Position numbers and translations under genes: made by a program. Under the pieces are notes generated by a model. It saw only the letters and a program-made list of their open reading frames with translations. It did not search any database and was not told the DNA's origin. Shown one piece after another: positions 24,701 to 32,694 of a DNA stretch of 64,000 bases; positions within the stretch are counted from its first letter, which is position 1; every line of letters starts with the position of its first letter. Origin of the DNA: Sitta carolinensis (lineage: Eukaryota > Chordata > Aves > Passeriformes > Sittidae); contig CM063299.1 in assembly GCA_032173965.1 (NCBI GenBank), positions 1,240,001 to 1,304,000 of the forward strand, read 5' to 3'.

Positions 24701-27700
24701 ACTGTCATTCCCTGCAAGGCAGGTATTATAAATGATCAGTCCCTTTTTACACACCTTTTGCACATTTTAAACCTCCCCAAGTATTTTGGTGATGTCCTGT
24801 GATGCACAGAGCCTGCCATCCATGAGATTTATATCCTCAGCATTTTTACTGCCTGGCAGAGGAGGTTGATAGACCTGAACTCACCTGTTTGAACTCTGGC
24901 ATTGTTGATAGGAGCAATCCCAAGAGCTAGCAGGATCTTTTCCTAATTTAAACAGGTGGATTTAAATACAGTTGCTAAAGTGCTTTTCCTTGGGAGATTC
25001 CAGGGATGACCTGGAAGCCCAAAGCTCGGCCCTGTGTTCTCTGAGCTGCAGCAGCTCCTGGCTCAGAGCTCCAGCTGAAGTTTAAACACTTCAGGAGCTG
25101 CAAACAGTGACTTCCCCCATGCACACACAGCACAGAACTCACCAAAATCCAGGGACTCCTGAAATTCTCCAGCTCACCCCTTTTCTTGCTGCTCTTCCCC
25201 ACTGGACTCATGGGAGGGGTGGCCCCCACACCTCTGCTGTTGCAGGTCCTAAATGATCCAGTTCACTGCAGAGAAGGCTTCCAGCACCCAGCCATGTGCT
25301 TGGAAAGGTTAATTTTATCTCTTAAAGGACTTTGTTACAAGGTAATTTTATGCACAGCCTTGTGGTTTTTCACAGCAAATTGCTGGATGACCTTCTCATT
25401 TGCTTCACTCATGCATTTGGTAAACAAATATTAGAGTGCCTTTATTAATTTGATTGATCTGCTTAGAGATTAAAGGGTGTTTTTTTGCAGGGTTCCAGTT
25501 ATTCTCCAGCCATTCAGCAGGGCAGCATGAGCAGCATACCCAGGTGTGGATTAAGACACACATGGCCTGGCATCACACCATTTTTTAATGCATTCTTAAA
25601 TTAAATTCTTGCATTTCTAGTCATTGCTTTTATTTGCAATTACTTCATGCAAAATCAGAAGAGTTTTATATCATCCTTAGGCAGTGTTTTAATCGATCAT
25701 TTATCCTGTGGCTGAAATGTTAGGTTAAGTACTGGAAAAGTGACCACATTAATTTATTATTTACAGGCTTATTCTCCCACCCTTTGCCCCTCTTTAACCT
25801 GAGCATGTGTGTGGCTGGTGGCCTGAATTCCATGGTTTTTTGACCTCAATATCCCATTTTGTACTGCTCTGCCATACTGTAGGTTCAAAAAAAACCCCCA
25901 AAAAGTGAAAACCAGCTGCCCTTTTTTTGCTGAGGGCAATACCAGGGAGGCCAGGAGGATGATCCCTCCCCAGGGCTGGCTGGCAGAGCTCCCTCCCCAC
26001 CCCTGCAGATCCCCTGTTTGCCTTCCCCCAGTTCCCAGTGCTCCTTCCCCGGTGCATGTGGGAATGTGCAGCTCAAGAATTCCTTCCTTTGTCCTTGAGG
26101 CCTTTTCTGAGACTTTGAGTGTTACAGATCAGTGCTGATGGAGATGGCAGCTCCACCCTGGCAGCTTTGGTGACTGTCACCCCTGCCATGCCACGAGACA
26201 CTCTGGCTCTTGGTGCTCAGTAATTTTTATCATCATGTCTGAAACTTGAATACCTAAATGTTCCTGTCTCCTTTCTTTAGCCAGATGAGAACTCCCTGGA
26301 TTTCTCTTCTTGCATGCTGCGCCCAGGGATTAAAAATGCCCAGGACCTTGCCTGTGGAGTGTGTCTGCTAAATGTGGATTCCAGAAGCAAAGTGAGTGTG
26401 GGGCTTGGACTCCTTTTGGATTTACACTCTGGGCTTCCATTTATAGAACCCCACACTGGTTTGGGTTGGAAGGGACCTTAAAGCTCAGCCAGTGCCACCC
26501 CCAGCCATGGCAGGGACACTTCCCACCAGCCCAGGTTGTCCAGGCTGGCCTTGGACACTGCCAGGGATGGGTGTATGGAAAAGATTAACATGGTTGTAAT
26601 TTGTAAACTCTGACCTGTAGATGGGTCTCCATAAAATCTTAGACTCAAATGTTCCTTGGGCTTTGGTGTGACCCAGCTGTGGAGAAAGGGTTGAGTTTGT
26701 AATGGGCCAGAAACTGGGATAATAAGATTTTCAAAAGTATACATGGATATTTAACAAATAAAAATCTTTTGATGACTTTCTTCATGAAATGGCTCACCAG
26801 AGGGGACTGCTGCCATTAGCAGAGCTGGGAGGGCCTCCCAGGACATGTGCAGAGTTGTGCCAACCTGTTAAGAATAGAGGCACTTTTCCTGACTTTCTGG
26901 TTTCAACATTATTTCAGAAAGAAGAGAAACCTGTGGAAGAACTTCCCAAAAAAGTATGAACCTGTAAAAAAACATTCTTTCTAGACTCATTCTTCTTGAG
27001 TGTGGAAGGCTGAGCTGCTAATGGGCTCTCAGCTGTCATTCTCAATTGTACCAATCATTAATCCTCTTCTCCAGTCATGTTTTGTGGACGTTAACTCCTG
27101 ATCTGATCAACTAACCTGCTCCAGAGCCTCCCCCTGTCTGTGTGCATGCCTGTGCCTTGTGCCCAGCTCTCTGGTTTTGTGCTCCTTCTGTTGTGTGCCA
27201 GAAAATCCCTGAGTTCCTGACTTTGTGCTGCCTGTGTGTCTGTAGCAGGAGAGGGGGGATTTCAGGGCTTTGTGCTAGAAATACTGACTTTTGGCTTTGT
27301 GTAGCAGGCAGTGGCATTTTTAGAAATCTCTGCAGGAAATCCAGGGTGTGGAGAGCAGGGCTGGGATATTTTTTTTTAAACAGAGAGCTGTGAGGCATTG
27401 GAAAGTATCTCCTAGCAACAAACAGTGAGGTGGTTTCAGCCTGTTCATGGCTCCACACGCTCACAGGCTCCTATTGTAAAACACCTTCAATTAACAGGAG
27501 GAAGTAGATCAAATTCAACCTGAAATAACACTAATAGCAAGAATTGCACCTGCCTAACCCACAGCCAGGCTGGAGCCAGGGAAATAAATGCAGGAGCTGT
27601 CTGCTGGCAAGCAGGACAAGCTTCTCCTTCTGTAGGGAGATGGAGCAGACCCAGAAGATGCAGGAAGCAAGGTGAGTTAGCTGCCAGGGGTCAGGCCAGG

Positions 27701-28000
27701 GGCAGGCTGGCTCAGGTGGGATGGCTGAAGGTTCTGTCCACCTGCAGCTAAAATCAGATGGAGCTGATGGGGTGGAGTGCCTGGGAGAGAGTCCTGTGCT
27801 GTTTTCCACTCTAGGTTTAGACCCTGGAGGGGATCAGGCTGTCACACTTGTTTCAATTCTTCTTGCAGGCCTTTAATTCTGAGACAGACAACTTCAAGCT
27901 GGCATACGGGGGGCACCAGTACCACGCCAGCTGTGCCAACTTCTGGATCAACTGCGTGGAGCCCAAGCCTCCAGGGCTCATCCTGCCAGACCTGCTCTGA
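626..28000 (+). CDS. SYNRG: Gamma-synergin (AP-1 gamma-ear binding, EH-domain adaptor), 5'-incomplete, 21 exons
   Basis: Gamma-synergin works with the clathrin adaptor AP-1 at the trans-Golgi network and endosomes. It binds the gamma-adaptin ear through acidic phenylalanine motifs and NPF-type ligands through its EH domain. Spliced exons: 626-744, 1833-1963, 2234-2339, 2635-2746, 3872-4162, 4886-5113, 6534-6611, 7308-7504, 8141-8425, 9150-9277, 11177-11295, 11529-11591, 13015-13962, 20603-21202, 21560-21723, 22416-22469, 23168-23264, 23523-23671, 26281-26391, 26918-26953, 27869-28000. All junctions are GT-AG and keep one frame for 1,381 residues to the TGA. Human SYNRG is about 1,314 residues. 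The protein has a Met/Gln/Pro-rich N-terminus, a charged helix (KRRQFEEQKQ), an EH domain (residues about 329-420 counted from 628), a long disordered middle with DDFxxF motifs, and a conserved C-terminal domain with Cys/His residues. The first two bases of the first exon finish a codon begun in an upstream exon outside the window. Identification is by recalled family sequence and is secure. Confidence 0.97.
774..1012 (-). mobile_element. CR1 LINE fragment in SYNRG intron 2
   Basis: The + strand reads in order the complement of the CR1 3' end: a TTTGGGTTG block, ACATTAAAGCTCACCCAG, TGCCATGGCAGGGACAC, CCACTAGCCCAGG, CTTGGACACTTCCAG, then CCACCCTCACAGG to CTGTCCTATCACT. It is a 5'-truncated, degenerate CR1 with no coding capacity. 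The rest of intron 2 (1,013-1,832) shows nothing recognisable. Confidence 0.85.
1833..1963 (+). CDS. SYNRG: SYNRG exon 3
   Basis: Begins after ggtttag in phase 0 and encodes GPMPAAGMPYMGQ through TPDMQKQFAEEQ. The donor is GTAAGT at 1964, so the last exon bases are CA and the Gln codon is completed by the next exon. Confidence 0.93.
2234..2339 (+). CDS. SYNRG: SYNRG exon 4 (charged helix)
   Basis: Acceptor ttccttcag and donor GTATGG. It encodes the highly charged predicted coiled segment KRFEHQQKFLEEERKRRQFE and the LLSSVKPK end, nearly identical to the mammalian family sequence. Confidence 0.95.
2635..2746 (+). CDS. SYNRG: SYNRG exon 5
   Basis: Acceptor gtttcag and donor GTTTGT. It encodes TGEKSRDDALEAIKGNLDGF and continues to HPKKP, one of the best conserved blocks of the protein. 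It ends in phase 1. Confidence 0.95.
2747..3871 (+). other. SYNRG: SYNRG intron 5
   Basis: Intronic sequence ending in a C/T-rich stretch (3,715-3,870) that serves as an extended pyrimidine tract. No repeat or RNA gene is recognised. Confidence 0.6.
3872..4162 (+). CDS. SYNRG: SYNRG exon 6
   Basis: Acceptor catttgcag and donor GTAACT. It carries the first acidic phenylalanine motif (DDEEFSDFMQGPVE, about 3,925-3,966), followed by a Pro/Gln-rich disordered stretch. The frame is also open about 200 bp upstream into the intron, but the acceptor and homology set the boundary. Confidence 0.92.
4163..4885 (+). other. SYNRG: SYNRG intron 6
   Basis: Contains a short poly-T run near 4,237-4,252. Nothing else is recognised. 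Confidence 0.6.
4886..5113 (+). CDS. SYNRG: SYNRG exon 7
   Basis: Acceptor tattcag and donor GTGAGC. It encodes a weakly conserved disordered region (SLEEK..., TSEVGHKA, EECG) that aligns with the mammalian exon at both ends. The frame runs on into the intron to 5,208, but the next exon joins in phase at 5,113. Confidence 0.9.
5114..6533 (+). other. SYNRG: SYNRG intron 7
   Basis: 1.4 kb of unique-looking intronic sequence. Short ORFs on both strands lack homology and splice context. Nothing is recognised. Confidence 0.6.
6534..6611 (+). CDS. SYNRG: SYNRG exon 8 (lead-in to EH domain)
   Basis: Acceptor cctttag and donor GTAAAC. This 78-base exon encodes GVGVFPPQDPIQQIMPPWIY and NDSLVP, the segment leading into the EH domain. 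Confidence 0.93.
6612..7307 (+). other. SYNRG: SYNRG intron 8
   Basis: About 700 bp of AT-rich unique intronic sequence before the EH-domain exon. Nothing is recognised. Confidence 0.6.
7308..7504 (+). CDS. SYNRG: SYNRG exon 9 (EH domain core)
   Basis: Acceptor acaacag and donor GTACGG. It encodes the Eps15-homology domain core: LYKKILETT, the loop GIDTAKLYPILMSSGLPRET and LGQIWALANRTTPGKLTKEE, followed by the terminal helix. The Leu-Gly-Gln-Ile-Trp helix is the usual EH hallmark for the NPF-binding pocket. Confidence 0.97.
7698..7962 (+). mobile_element. CR1 LINE fragment in SYNRG intron 9
   Basis: Reads in CR1 sense order: AGTGACAGGACAAG, AAGCTGTGCCAGGGGAG, GGGCTGCCCAGGGAGGTGG, TGGAGTCCCCATCCCTGGAG, GTGTCCAAGG, ending near a CTTGGAGGCC block and AATTCTGTG. 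It is a truncated 3' portion only, without an intact reverse transcriptase. Confidence 0.9.
8113..8128 (+). repeat. (CTGT)4 microsatellite in exon 10 acceptor
   Basis: Four CTGT units form the pyrimidine-rich tract that ends 12 bp upstream of the first base of SYNRG exon 10. Confidence 0.8.
8141..8425 (+). CDS. SYNRG: SYNRG exon 10 with Ala-Pro expansion
   Basis: Acceptor ctctgcag and donor GTGAGC. It encodes RGIPAVSPDVLNQFPAAP, PTLSGF, then a very GC-rich bird sequence with an alternating Ala-Pro run at about 8,325-8,370 and a Gly/Ala stretch. The ends align with mammalian SYNRG but the middle diverges. A CTGT tetranucleotide repeat (8,113-8,128) forms much of the acceptor pyrimidine tract. 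Confidence 0.93.
8426..9149 (+). other. SYNRG: SYNRG intron 10
   Basis: AT-rich unique intronic sequence. Nothing is recognised. Confidence 0.6.
9150..9277 (+). CDS. SYNRG: SYNRG exon 11 (acidic Phe motifs)
   Basis: Acceptor taactcag and donor GTACCA. It encodes VVKPEDDDFQEFQDASKSGS followed by LDDSFTDFQ. The DDFQEF and DSFTDF elements are the AP-1 gamma-ear type motifs of synergins. Confidence 0.94.
9748..9830 (-). mobile_element. Short CR1 fragment in SYNRG intron 11
   Basis: TCCAGAATGTTTTGGTTTGG, GAAGAGACATTAAAGAAGCC, then CCTGTCCAGCCTGGCCTTGG and ACACTCCCAGGGATG match the complement of the CR1 3' end. The rest of the 1.9-kb intron (9,278-11,176) is unique AT-rich sequence. Confidence 0.75.
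11177..11295 (+). CDS. SYNRG: SYNRG exon 12
   Basis: Acceptor gtttttag and donor GTAAAA. It encodes SVPSLLMPLPGTKPLSPADK and YAVFKGMAAEK. The DKYAVF element recurs as DKYSAF in the next exon. Confidence 0.93.
11409..11492. repeat. Four 21-bp tandem repeats with a palindrome
   Basis: Units at 11,409, 11,430, 11,451 and 11,472 read GCTGTATGAATTCATAATTT plus T. The core TATGAATTCATA is a perfect 12-bp palindrome in units 1 and 2. Unit 3 has TGCAT in place of TTCAT, and unit 4 drifts at its end. It lies in SYNRG intron 12, just upstream of the 63-base exon 13. Confidence 0.92.
11529..11591 (+). CDS. SYNRG: SYNRG exon 13 (63-base exon)
   Basis: Acceptor ctctag and donor GTAAGC. It encodes DGGDKYSAFRELEQPAESKY plus LG. 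Flanking phases are equal (1 and 1), so the exon could be skipped without a frameshift. Four 21-bp tandem repeats end 37 bp upstream of it. Confidence 0.92.
11592..13014 (+). other. SYNRG: SYNRG intron 13
   Basis: 1.4 kb of AT-rich unique intronic sequence. The frame of exon 14 is open upstream to about 12,966, but the CCCAG acceptor and homology start the exon at 13,015. Confidence 0.6.
13015..13962 (+). CDS. SYNRG: SYNRG exon 14 (large disordered exon)
   Basis: Acceptor ttcccag and donor GTGAGG, 948 bases. It encodes the central intrinsically disordered region with DDGFTDF (about 13,050), DDFGEF (about 13,346), DDFADF (about 13,410) and DDFADF (about 13,672). The block SVKSLDLPSIGGSSVGKEDS and on through KLADVGGDLKHVMSDSSLDL is essentially identical to mammals, which suggests a binding function beyond the short motifs. 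Confidence 0.96.
13963..20602 (+). other. SYNRG: SYNRG intron 14 (largest intron, 6.6 kb)
   Basis: Unique intronic sequence with a 24-base T run at 15,286-15,309 and a GC-richer zone at about 17,850-19,850 that yields only random ORFs. No exon with family homology, no CR1 copy and no RNA gene is recognised. Confidence 0.6.
15286..15309. repeat. Poly-T run (24 bases)
   Basis: Uninterrupted T homopolymer within SYNRG intron 14. It could be the complement of a poly-A retroposon tail, but no element body is recognised beside it. Confidence 0.9.
20603..21202 (+). CDS. SYNRG: SYNRG exon 15
   Basis: Acceptor tgtttcag and donor GTAAGC. It contains SYDWS, SSENITMT, KVTTFSSEDAL, a bird DVGDFGDF motif (about 20,937-20,961), DDFGEFQSEKPKISKFDFLV, and ends with EEMIKSELATFDLSVQ. 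The middle is diverged and GC-rich while the two ends are strongly conserved. Confidence 0.94.
21560..21723 (+). CDS. SYNRG: SYNRG exon 16
   Basis: Acceptor ttttag and donor GTGAGC. It encodes GSHKRSLSLGDREISRSSPL, a basic serine-rich patch (RSLSLGD is a plausible phosphosite context), then NTLSEKPALPVIRDKYKDLT and GEVE. Confidence 0.95.
22416..22469 (+). CDS. SYNRG: SYNRG exon 17 (54-base exon)
   Basis: Acceptor ctccag then GAG, a NAGNAG-like tandem acceptor, and donor GTGAGT. It encodes ESERYAYEWQRCLESALQ, the start of the conserved C-terminal region. It is symmetric (phase 0 at both ends). Confidence 0.92.
23168..23264 (+). CDS. SYNRG: SYNRG exon 18
   Basis: Acceptor ccaccag and donor GTATGT. 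It encodes VIKKANDTLNGISSSSVCTE and VIQSAQGMEYLQ, near identical to mammals and predicted helical. Confidence 0.95.
23523..23671 (+). CDS. SYNRG: SYNRG exon 19
   Basis: Acceptor tccacag and donor GTAAGA. It encodes GVVEVYRVTKRVELGIKATA, then VCSEKLQQLLKDIDKVWNNL and ISFMSLAALT, an amphipathic helical conserved domain. Confidence 0.96.
23672..26280 (+). other. SYNRG: SYNRG intron 19
   Basis: 2.6 kb of intronic sequence. Several ORFs up to about 147 codons occur on both strands without homology or matching splice sites. No element is recognised. Confidence 0.55.
26281..26391 (+). CDS. SYNRG: SYNRG exon 20
   Basis: Acceptor tctttag and donor GTGAGT. It encodes PDENSLDFSSCMLRPGIKNA and QDLACGVCLLNVDSRSK. 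The Cys-x2-Cys pair (CGVC), together with the His/Cys of the last exon, resembles a small metal-binding fold. This is inference. Confidence 0.95.
26446..26572 (-). mobile_element. CR1 fragment in SYNRG intron 20
   Basis: AGAACCCCACACTGGTTTGG, GTTGGAAGGGACCTTAAAGC, GCCATGGCAGGGACACTTCC, CACCAGCCCAGG, then CTGGCCTTGGACACTGCCAG match the complement of the CR1 3' end. Confidence 0.88.
26918..26953 (+). CDS. SYNRG: SYNRG exon 21 (36-base microexon)
   Basis: Acceptor atttcag and donor GTATGA. Twelve codons (KEEKPVEELPKK) match the mammalian insert at the same place. It is phase 0 at both ends and so a natural cassette exon. Confidence 0.88.
26954..27868 (+). other. SYNRG: SYNRG last intron
   Basis: 0.9 kb, with no recognised repeat or gene. 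Confidence 0.55.
27869..28000 (+). CDS. SYNRG: SYNRG last coding exon with stop
   Basis: Acceptor cttgcag; reads to TGA at 27,998-28,000. It encodes AFNSETDNFKLAYGGHQYHA, then SCANFWINCVEPKPPG and LILPDLL, the conserved extreme C-terminus. The His, Cys and Cys residues may complete the metal site suggested for exon 20. Confidence 0.96.
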   Translation, partial: AFNSETDNFKLAYGGHQYHASCANFWINCVEPKPPGLILPDLL

Positions 28001-31000
28001 AAGCAGCTGCTCTGCAGGTGGAGCTTCAGGTCTGATCCTGCAGGGCTTGGGGGAACTGCTGTGGGGAGAGGCTGGAGCAGGGGTCAGGGTTTGAAACATT
28101 TGGGGTTGATTGTTGTTTTTTTTTTTTTGTGCCACTGTTACAGGTGGTGAAGAAATCACTTGTGATGGCCAAGGTTTCAGAAATAACAGGGAGATATGTA
28201 GTGTAGCAAAAACAAACAAACAAACAGTGGCATTTTAATCTTTCTGAAGAGGAAAACGTTATCCTGTGTAAAAGCAGCCTGGTAACCATGTGCATAAACC
28301 TGGGAGAGGCCAGCATGGAGCTTCCCAGAGAACCTGGAATGCTGGGCTGATTTGCATAGAAACAACCACTTAAATACTTGAAGTCTGTATTTGCAAGCAA
28401 ATCTTTTCCTTAACGTTTCTGGGACATGGACCTTGATGTTCTTTAAGTATTTGCTGCTGTGATATCAGAGCACATGAGTCACAGCAGCATCCGAGGCAGA
28501 ATGAATTATTGACTCAGAAGGAGAAGCTGCTGGGTGTTTGTACTTCCACTGCTCTGTGTTGGAAGTTGTGCTGGATGCAGAACTGGTTACTGAGGACTGG
28601 AAAAATGTTGTAATTTTCCCAGGGCTGTGTGGATTCTGTAGTGCAGGCAGCTGGAGTTTAAAACTCACGGTCTTTGTTGTAAATACAGAGAAACTTCCCT
28701 GGATTTGTCCTGAGCTCCAGGTGTGATTTTGTCTCTCCTGACCTTTTGGGAGCTGTGTGGCTGCAGCACTGCTGAAAGCTGGACTCTGCTGATGCAGCAC
28801 ATCTGCTGCTGTGTGGATTCTTTCCCTTTTTTGGCTGTGGAGATGCTGTTCCTGATGGGATGGGATGGCTGTGTGTAACTCCTGCAGTCTGCTGCTACCT
28901 GTAGCAACGTGTTCCTGTGACTCAGAGCTGGCAGCACAAGGTGGCCCCTGGCTCCTGCAGCAGGGAGTGGGATTTCACACCCAGAGGGATTTAACCCTGG
29001 GATTGATGGTCTCAGCAGGCTGTGTTTGAAGCAGGCATTGTGTCCCTGCTGGTTTGTGGCTTTTGTAGGTGCCTCTCTGGACAGGTTTATGTCACAGACT
29101 CTCACTAAATGTTACCTGTACATCTGAAGTACCTGGTTCCTCCTTCAGATCCAGTATCCAGAGGACAGTGCAGTCAATGGAGTGCTGGTTATAGGATTTT
29201 AAACCTGTGGGAGCTTCCTGGTGTCACAAGTGACATCCCTGACCCTGTCTAGGTCTGCAGGGAACGAAGTGGGGTGTAAATCCAGGGTACAGCTTCCTCC
29301 TTCATTCTTTGGCTTAGTCTCTCAGATCTGTCCCTTTCCTCAACAGCTTCTCCAAGTTAATCCTGCCCCCGTTACAAGTACCTGACAATGACCTGTGGTT
29401 ATTTGCTGAACCAGAAATTACAATGAGGAAAACGATGCTTTGTATTTAAAAAACAAACCGGCTTAGTTATATGAAACTATTAATTAGCCCAAATGAAAGA
29501 ATCTTGGCTCAGAGGTGTCTGGCTCCTTCCTTACACCAATTACAATAAATCTCCTTGCTGCCTCAAATTAGCTCATTCATGAAATAAAGCACCGTGTGCC
29601 TCCAGCTCCAGCTGATCCAGAGGCAGATTTCCCGTGCTGTGATTCCCACATCCTGCCCAGGAATTACCAAAAAACCAGGGAAGCAACTCCTTGCTTCTCT
29701 CCCTCTCATTTATTAGGTGCTCCAGCACCACAGCTTGTGCCCACAGCCCTGGTTTTCAGCACAGTCAGGGGCTGCTGTGCCCCTCAGCTGTGTTCCCACA
29801 GGAGTTTGGGGACAGGGAGCCACAGGCAGGGGTTCTCCAGTGGCTGGGAGAGGCTGTACTGGGAAAAGGGAGTTTACTGTCAGCCTGGGTTTCCACCACA
29901 GCTCCCCACATCTTTGCTAGAGAGGCATTTTTCCCCCTAATTAAAAGAAAATGCAACAAATACGAGGTCATGGTGTGAAATTTAAAGCACCAGCTGTGTT
30001 GTCACAGGAGCATCTTCCAGTGCTGGTTTTTCTGTAGCTGTTCCCAGGTCAGCCCCTCTCTGAGCTGCAGCCAGCGTGGCTTTTGGCCCATCAAAAAAGG
30101 AGTGGGCATTTACAATGGCAGCTGCAGCTCACTGAGGGGTGACTGCAGGGAGGGCAGCAGGCACCACCCTGGGGGTGTGGGGAGCAGCAGGGGCTCTGCT
30201 CCAGCAGCCACCAGCACAGGGAGGGTTTGAGGGAGAGCCCCTCCATCAGGGCATTGCACAGGGAGGCTCAGCTGCAGATCCCAGTCACTCCAATGACTCA
30301 CTGGAGCATTCGGCATCCTCTCCATGGTGTTGCCAGCCAAAGCCCCGTGTCCTTCCAAGCTGTATCCGAGGTGACAGGATTGTCACAGCCCACCTTCCCC
30401 TGCTGCCTCTGCTGCAGGCCCCTGGACACGCTGCCTTCCCTTTGCTTGTGTCCAGTCTCAGACCTGTAACTCCTTTTCCTGCATGGATTCTCTCACTGGA
30501 AAAAGACAAATGTGATTTTTCTTTGTTTTTTTTTTTATCTGTGTGTAGATAGATAAAAGGGGCTGACCTGTGGAAAGTGGGGTTTCTGTCTCTGTGTATA
30601 TTTGGAGTTCTGAGGAATTACTTGCTCGGTTATTTAATGTATTTATGGCTTAACCCCGTTGTGTTCCTGGTGCTTCTGTGCCCTGGCAGCTTCTCCCTGG
30701 TGCTGGGGCTGCTCCAGCCCCTCCCCTGTGTGGCTGTGAGTGCCTGCAGCCCCTCAGAGGTCACCTGTGCCCTGGGAATTGTCACCTCCTGCACTCACCG
30801 TTCATTCCAAGGACTCTTCCTCCCTGGCAGCAGCTTCTGGGTTTGGTGGGAGCAGCTCCTTCCCTGAAATCCCTGCAGGGTGTGGGGAGGAGGTGAAGTT
30901 CAGCTCCAGGCTGAGCAGGAGCTCATGGAGACCCATGGAATGTTCCTGTCAGCTCCCTTGGGAATCCTCAACTAGAAACCAAACCTTTCCAATAAAAGCT

Positions 31001-31015
31001 GCTATTGTACAAATT
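28001..31015 (+). other. SYNRG: SYNRG 3' UTR (extent uncertain)
   Basis: Downstream of the stop there is no further conserved reading frame. AATAAA hexamers on the + strand stand at 29,583, 30,991 and 31,341. The 30,991 site is taken as the most likely end, but the choice is not supported beyond the hexamer. No mobile element is recognised in this interval. Confidence 0.4.
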
Positions 31016-32340
31016 GCTGCTTTGGATTTACTTTTAAGTCTGCACCTGTATTTAATTCCAGTTCTCAGTGTTAAAATAGGAGTGTTGTAATTTTATGAAG
31101 ATGAGCGATCAGAAAACTCTTTCTATTGTGATTCTTCTCCTGCCCTCTGGGCAAATTTATTTTTCTTCCAGAAGTGGTTTTGTGATTATTAGTTGGAGCT
31201 GTTTGGGCTTGTGCTGTGCTGGAGTTGCTGCTGATATTTTAAATCCAATAAGTGTTATTAATTGACTTCAGTACCTTGTTTACTCCCTTAATTCCTGCAG
31301 TGATTTATAAATCCTGTGTCGAGATACAAACCTGGTGTTCAATAAAAAACTCATTTCATATCTGACCAGCTTGGGAAGCTGAAATATTTATATCATAATG
31401 TAAGTGAAACCTGCTCTGTGGCTGGGATGGGGAAAAGTGTCTCACCAAATATTGGAAGATATAAAATATTTTTCGGACAATTAAGATCCCATTTGGAAAA
31501 GCCTGTGGGGAGCAGGAGCAGGGGTGTCCCCCTCAAAGGCAGTGCCTGTGCTCAGAGCAATCCAAGCTAAACCAGGGCTCGCTCTCTGTTGGTTTCTGTA
31601 GGTTTGAGAATGGAGGAAAAACTGGATTTTGAGGGGGAAAACACTTGTGTAAAATCTTTTGCTGTAGTGAATACAAGAGGAGTTTTTGCAGTGAAATCCC
31701 CACAAGCACTAACGCTGTAATATAACCTTGAATGGGGATTTCAGGTGAATTCTTTGTTTCCTTTTGTGCTTTATTAGGCAATTTCACTTTTTATAGGTCT
31801 AACTTTCCCTTGTGTTTAAAGTCAGCCTTTGGTGCCTTCTTGGCTGAACATCAGCCTCTCCTTTCAGTCCTCGGGCAGTGTGTGTAAAGTCTATAGAATA
31901 ATTCAAAGTGGAGAATTTTTAACCTTCCATTATTTATACCAAAAATGCTGTTAAACCTTACTTTGCCCATTTTTAGATAAAGTTTAATTTTGTGAGCGGA
32001 TTTCAGTTTTTAGACTTTTTTCCCCTTTAAAATGTCATGTGTTGGAACGTCTCCAGACCAGTGAATAATCTTGATTTTCACTCTCTAGTTCCTCACTTAC
32101 CATTTCCCTGGTTGGAGTTTAACTCCTGATAAATTGGGGAGAAGAGTCTCCTGTGTCTGCCTGCCACGGCAACTGGGATCCAGCCATGGAACCTGAGCTG
32201 GGAGCAGCTGGTGACAAACCTCACTTTATTTCAGTGGGGCAAAACTCTGGAAAAGCAGGAGGAAACGTCCTTCAGCCAGAGCTGTTTAAAGGCACTGCTG
32301 GGCCCCAGGCTGCTGCCGTTAGCACCGTTTGGAACAGGAA
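31016..32340. other. SYNRG-DUSP14 convergent intergenic interval
   Basis: AT-richer unique sequence between the SYNRG end and the minus-strand polyadenylation site near 32.35 kb. It includes another + strand AATAAA at 31,341. No gene is seen. Confidence 0.5.
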
Positions 32341-32370
32341 ACCAACACACATTCTGGTTTAATCTTTATT
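32341..32370 (-). terminator. Minus-strand polyadenylation site
   Basis: On the minus strand AATAAA (32,370-32,365) is followed after about 15 bases by GTGTGTTGGT (32,350-32,341), a GU-rich downstream element. An A-rich region precedes it. This is a complete core poly(A) site that would end a minus-strand transcript about 2.65 kb beyond the DUSP14 stop, or that of a separate gene. Confidence 0.55.
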
Positions 32371-32409
32371 GATTTTTGGTTTTTTTACAAGTGTAGAATC
32401 TCCTTTAAA

Positions 32410-32664
32410 TCAGTGATCGCAGCAATCTGCCTGCTCCTCCTCCAGAGGCAACAGCAGCTCTGGTGCCTCCTCAGGAGGGGGCTCTCCAGGCTCCAGTCCC
32501 TCTCCAAGGAGCCAAGGACCCGGTGCCTGGCCCCGGAGCCCGGGAAGGCTTCTCCCAGGGCAGGCTGGGGCTGGGGTGGCTCCTGGCACCCATGGTGGGG
32601 ACAGAGAGGAGCAGCCCTGGGCTGCAGCATCACCTCGAGGGGGGCACGGAGGGGCAGCGACGGG
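32410..32664 (-). other. Possible unidentified terminal exon (84 codons)
   Basis: Between a pyrimidine-rich acceptor (CTCTGCCCTGCCTTAG, exon from 32,664) and a TGA at 32,412-32,410, one minus-strand frame is open for 84 codons. It ends with the acidic tail EEAPELLLPLEEEQADCCDH. The poly(A) site lies 40 bases further on. I do not recognise the protein. The composition is GC-rich, so chance openness is quite possible. The tail's codons (GAG, CTG, CAG, TGC) look coding-like. The alternative is simply DUSP14 long 3' UTR. Confidence 0.25.
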
Positions 32665-32694
32665 CTAAGGCAGGGCAGAGGCAGCGGAGCTGAG

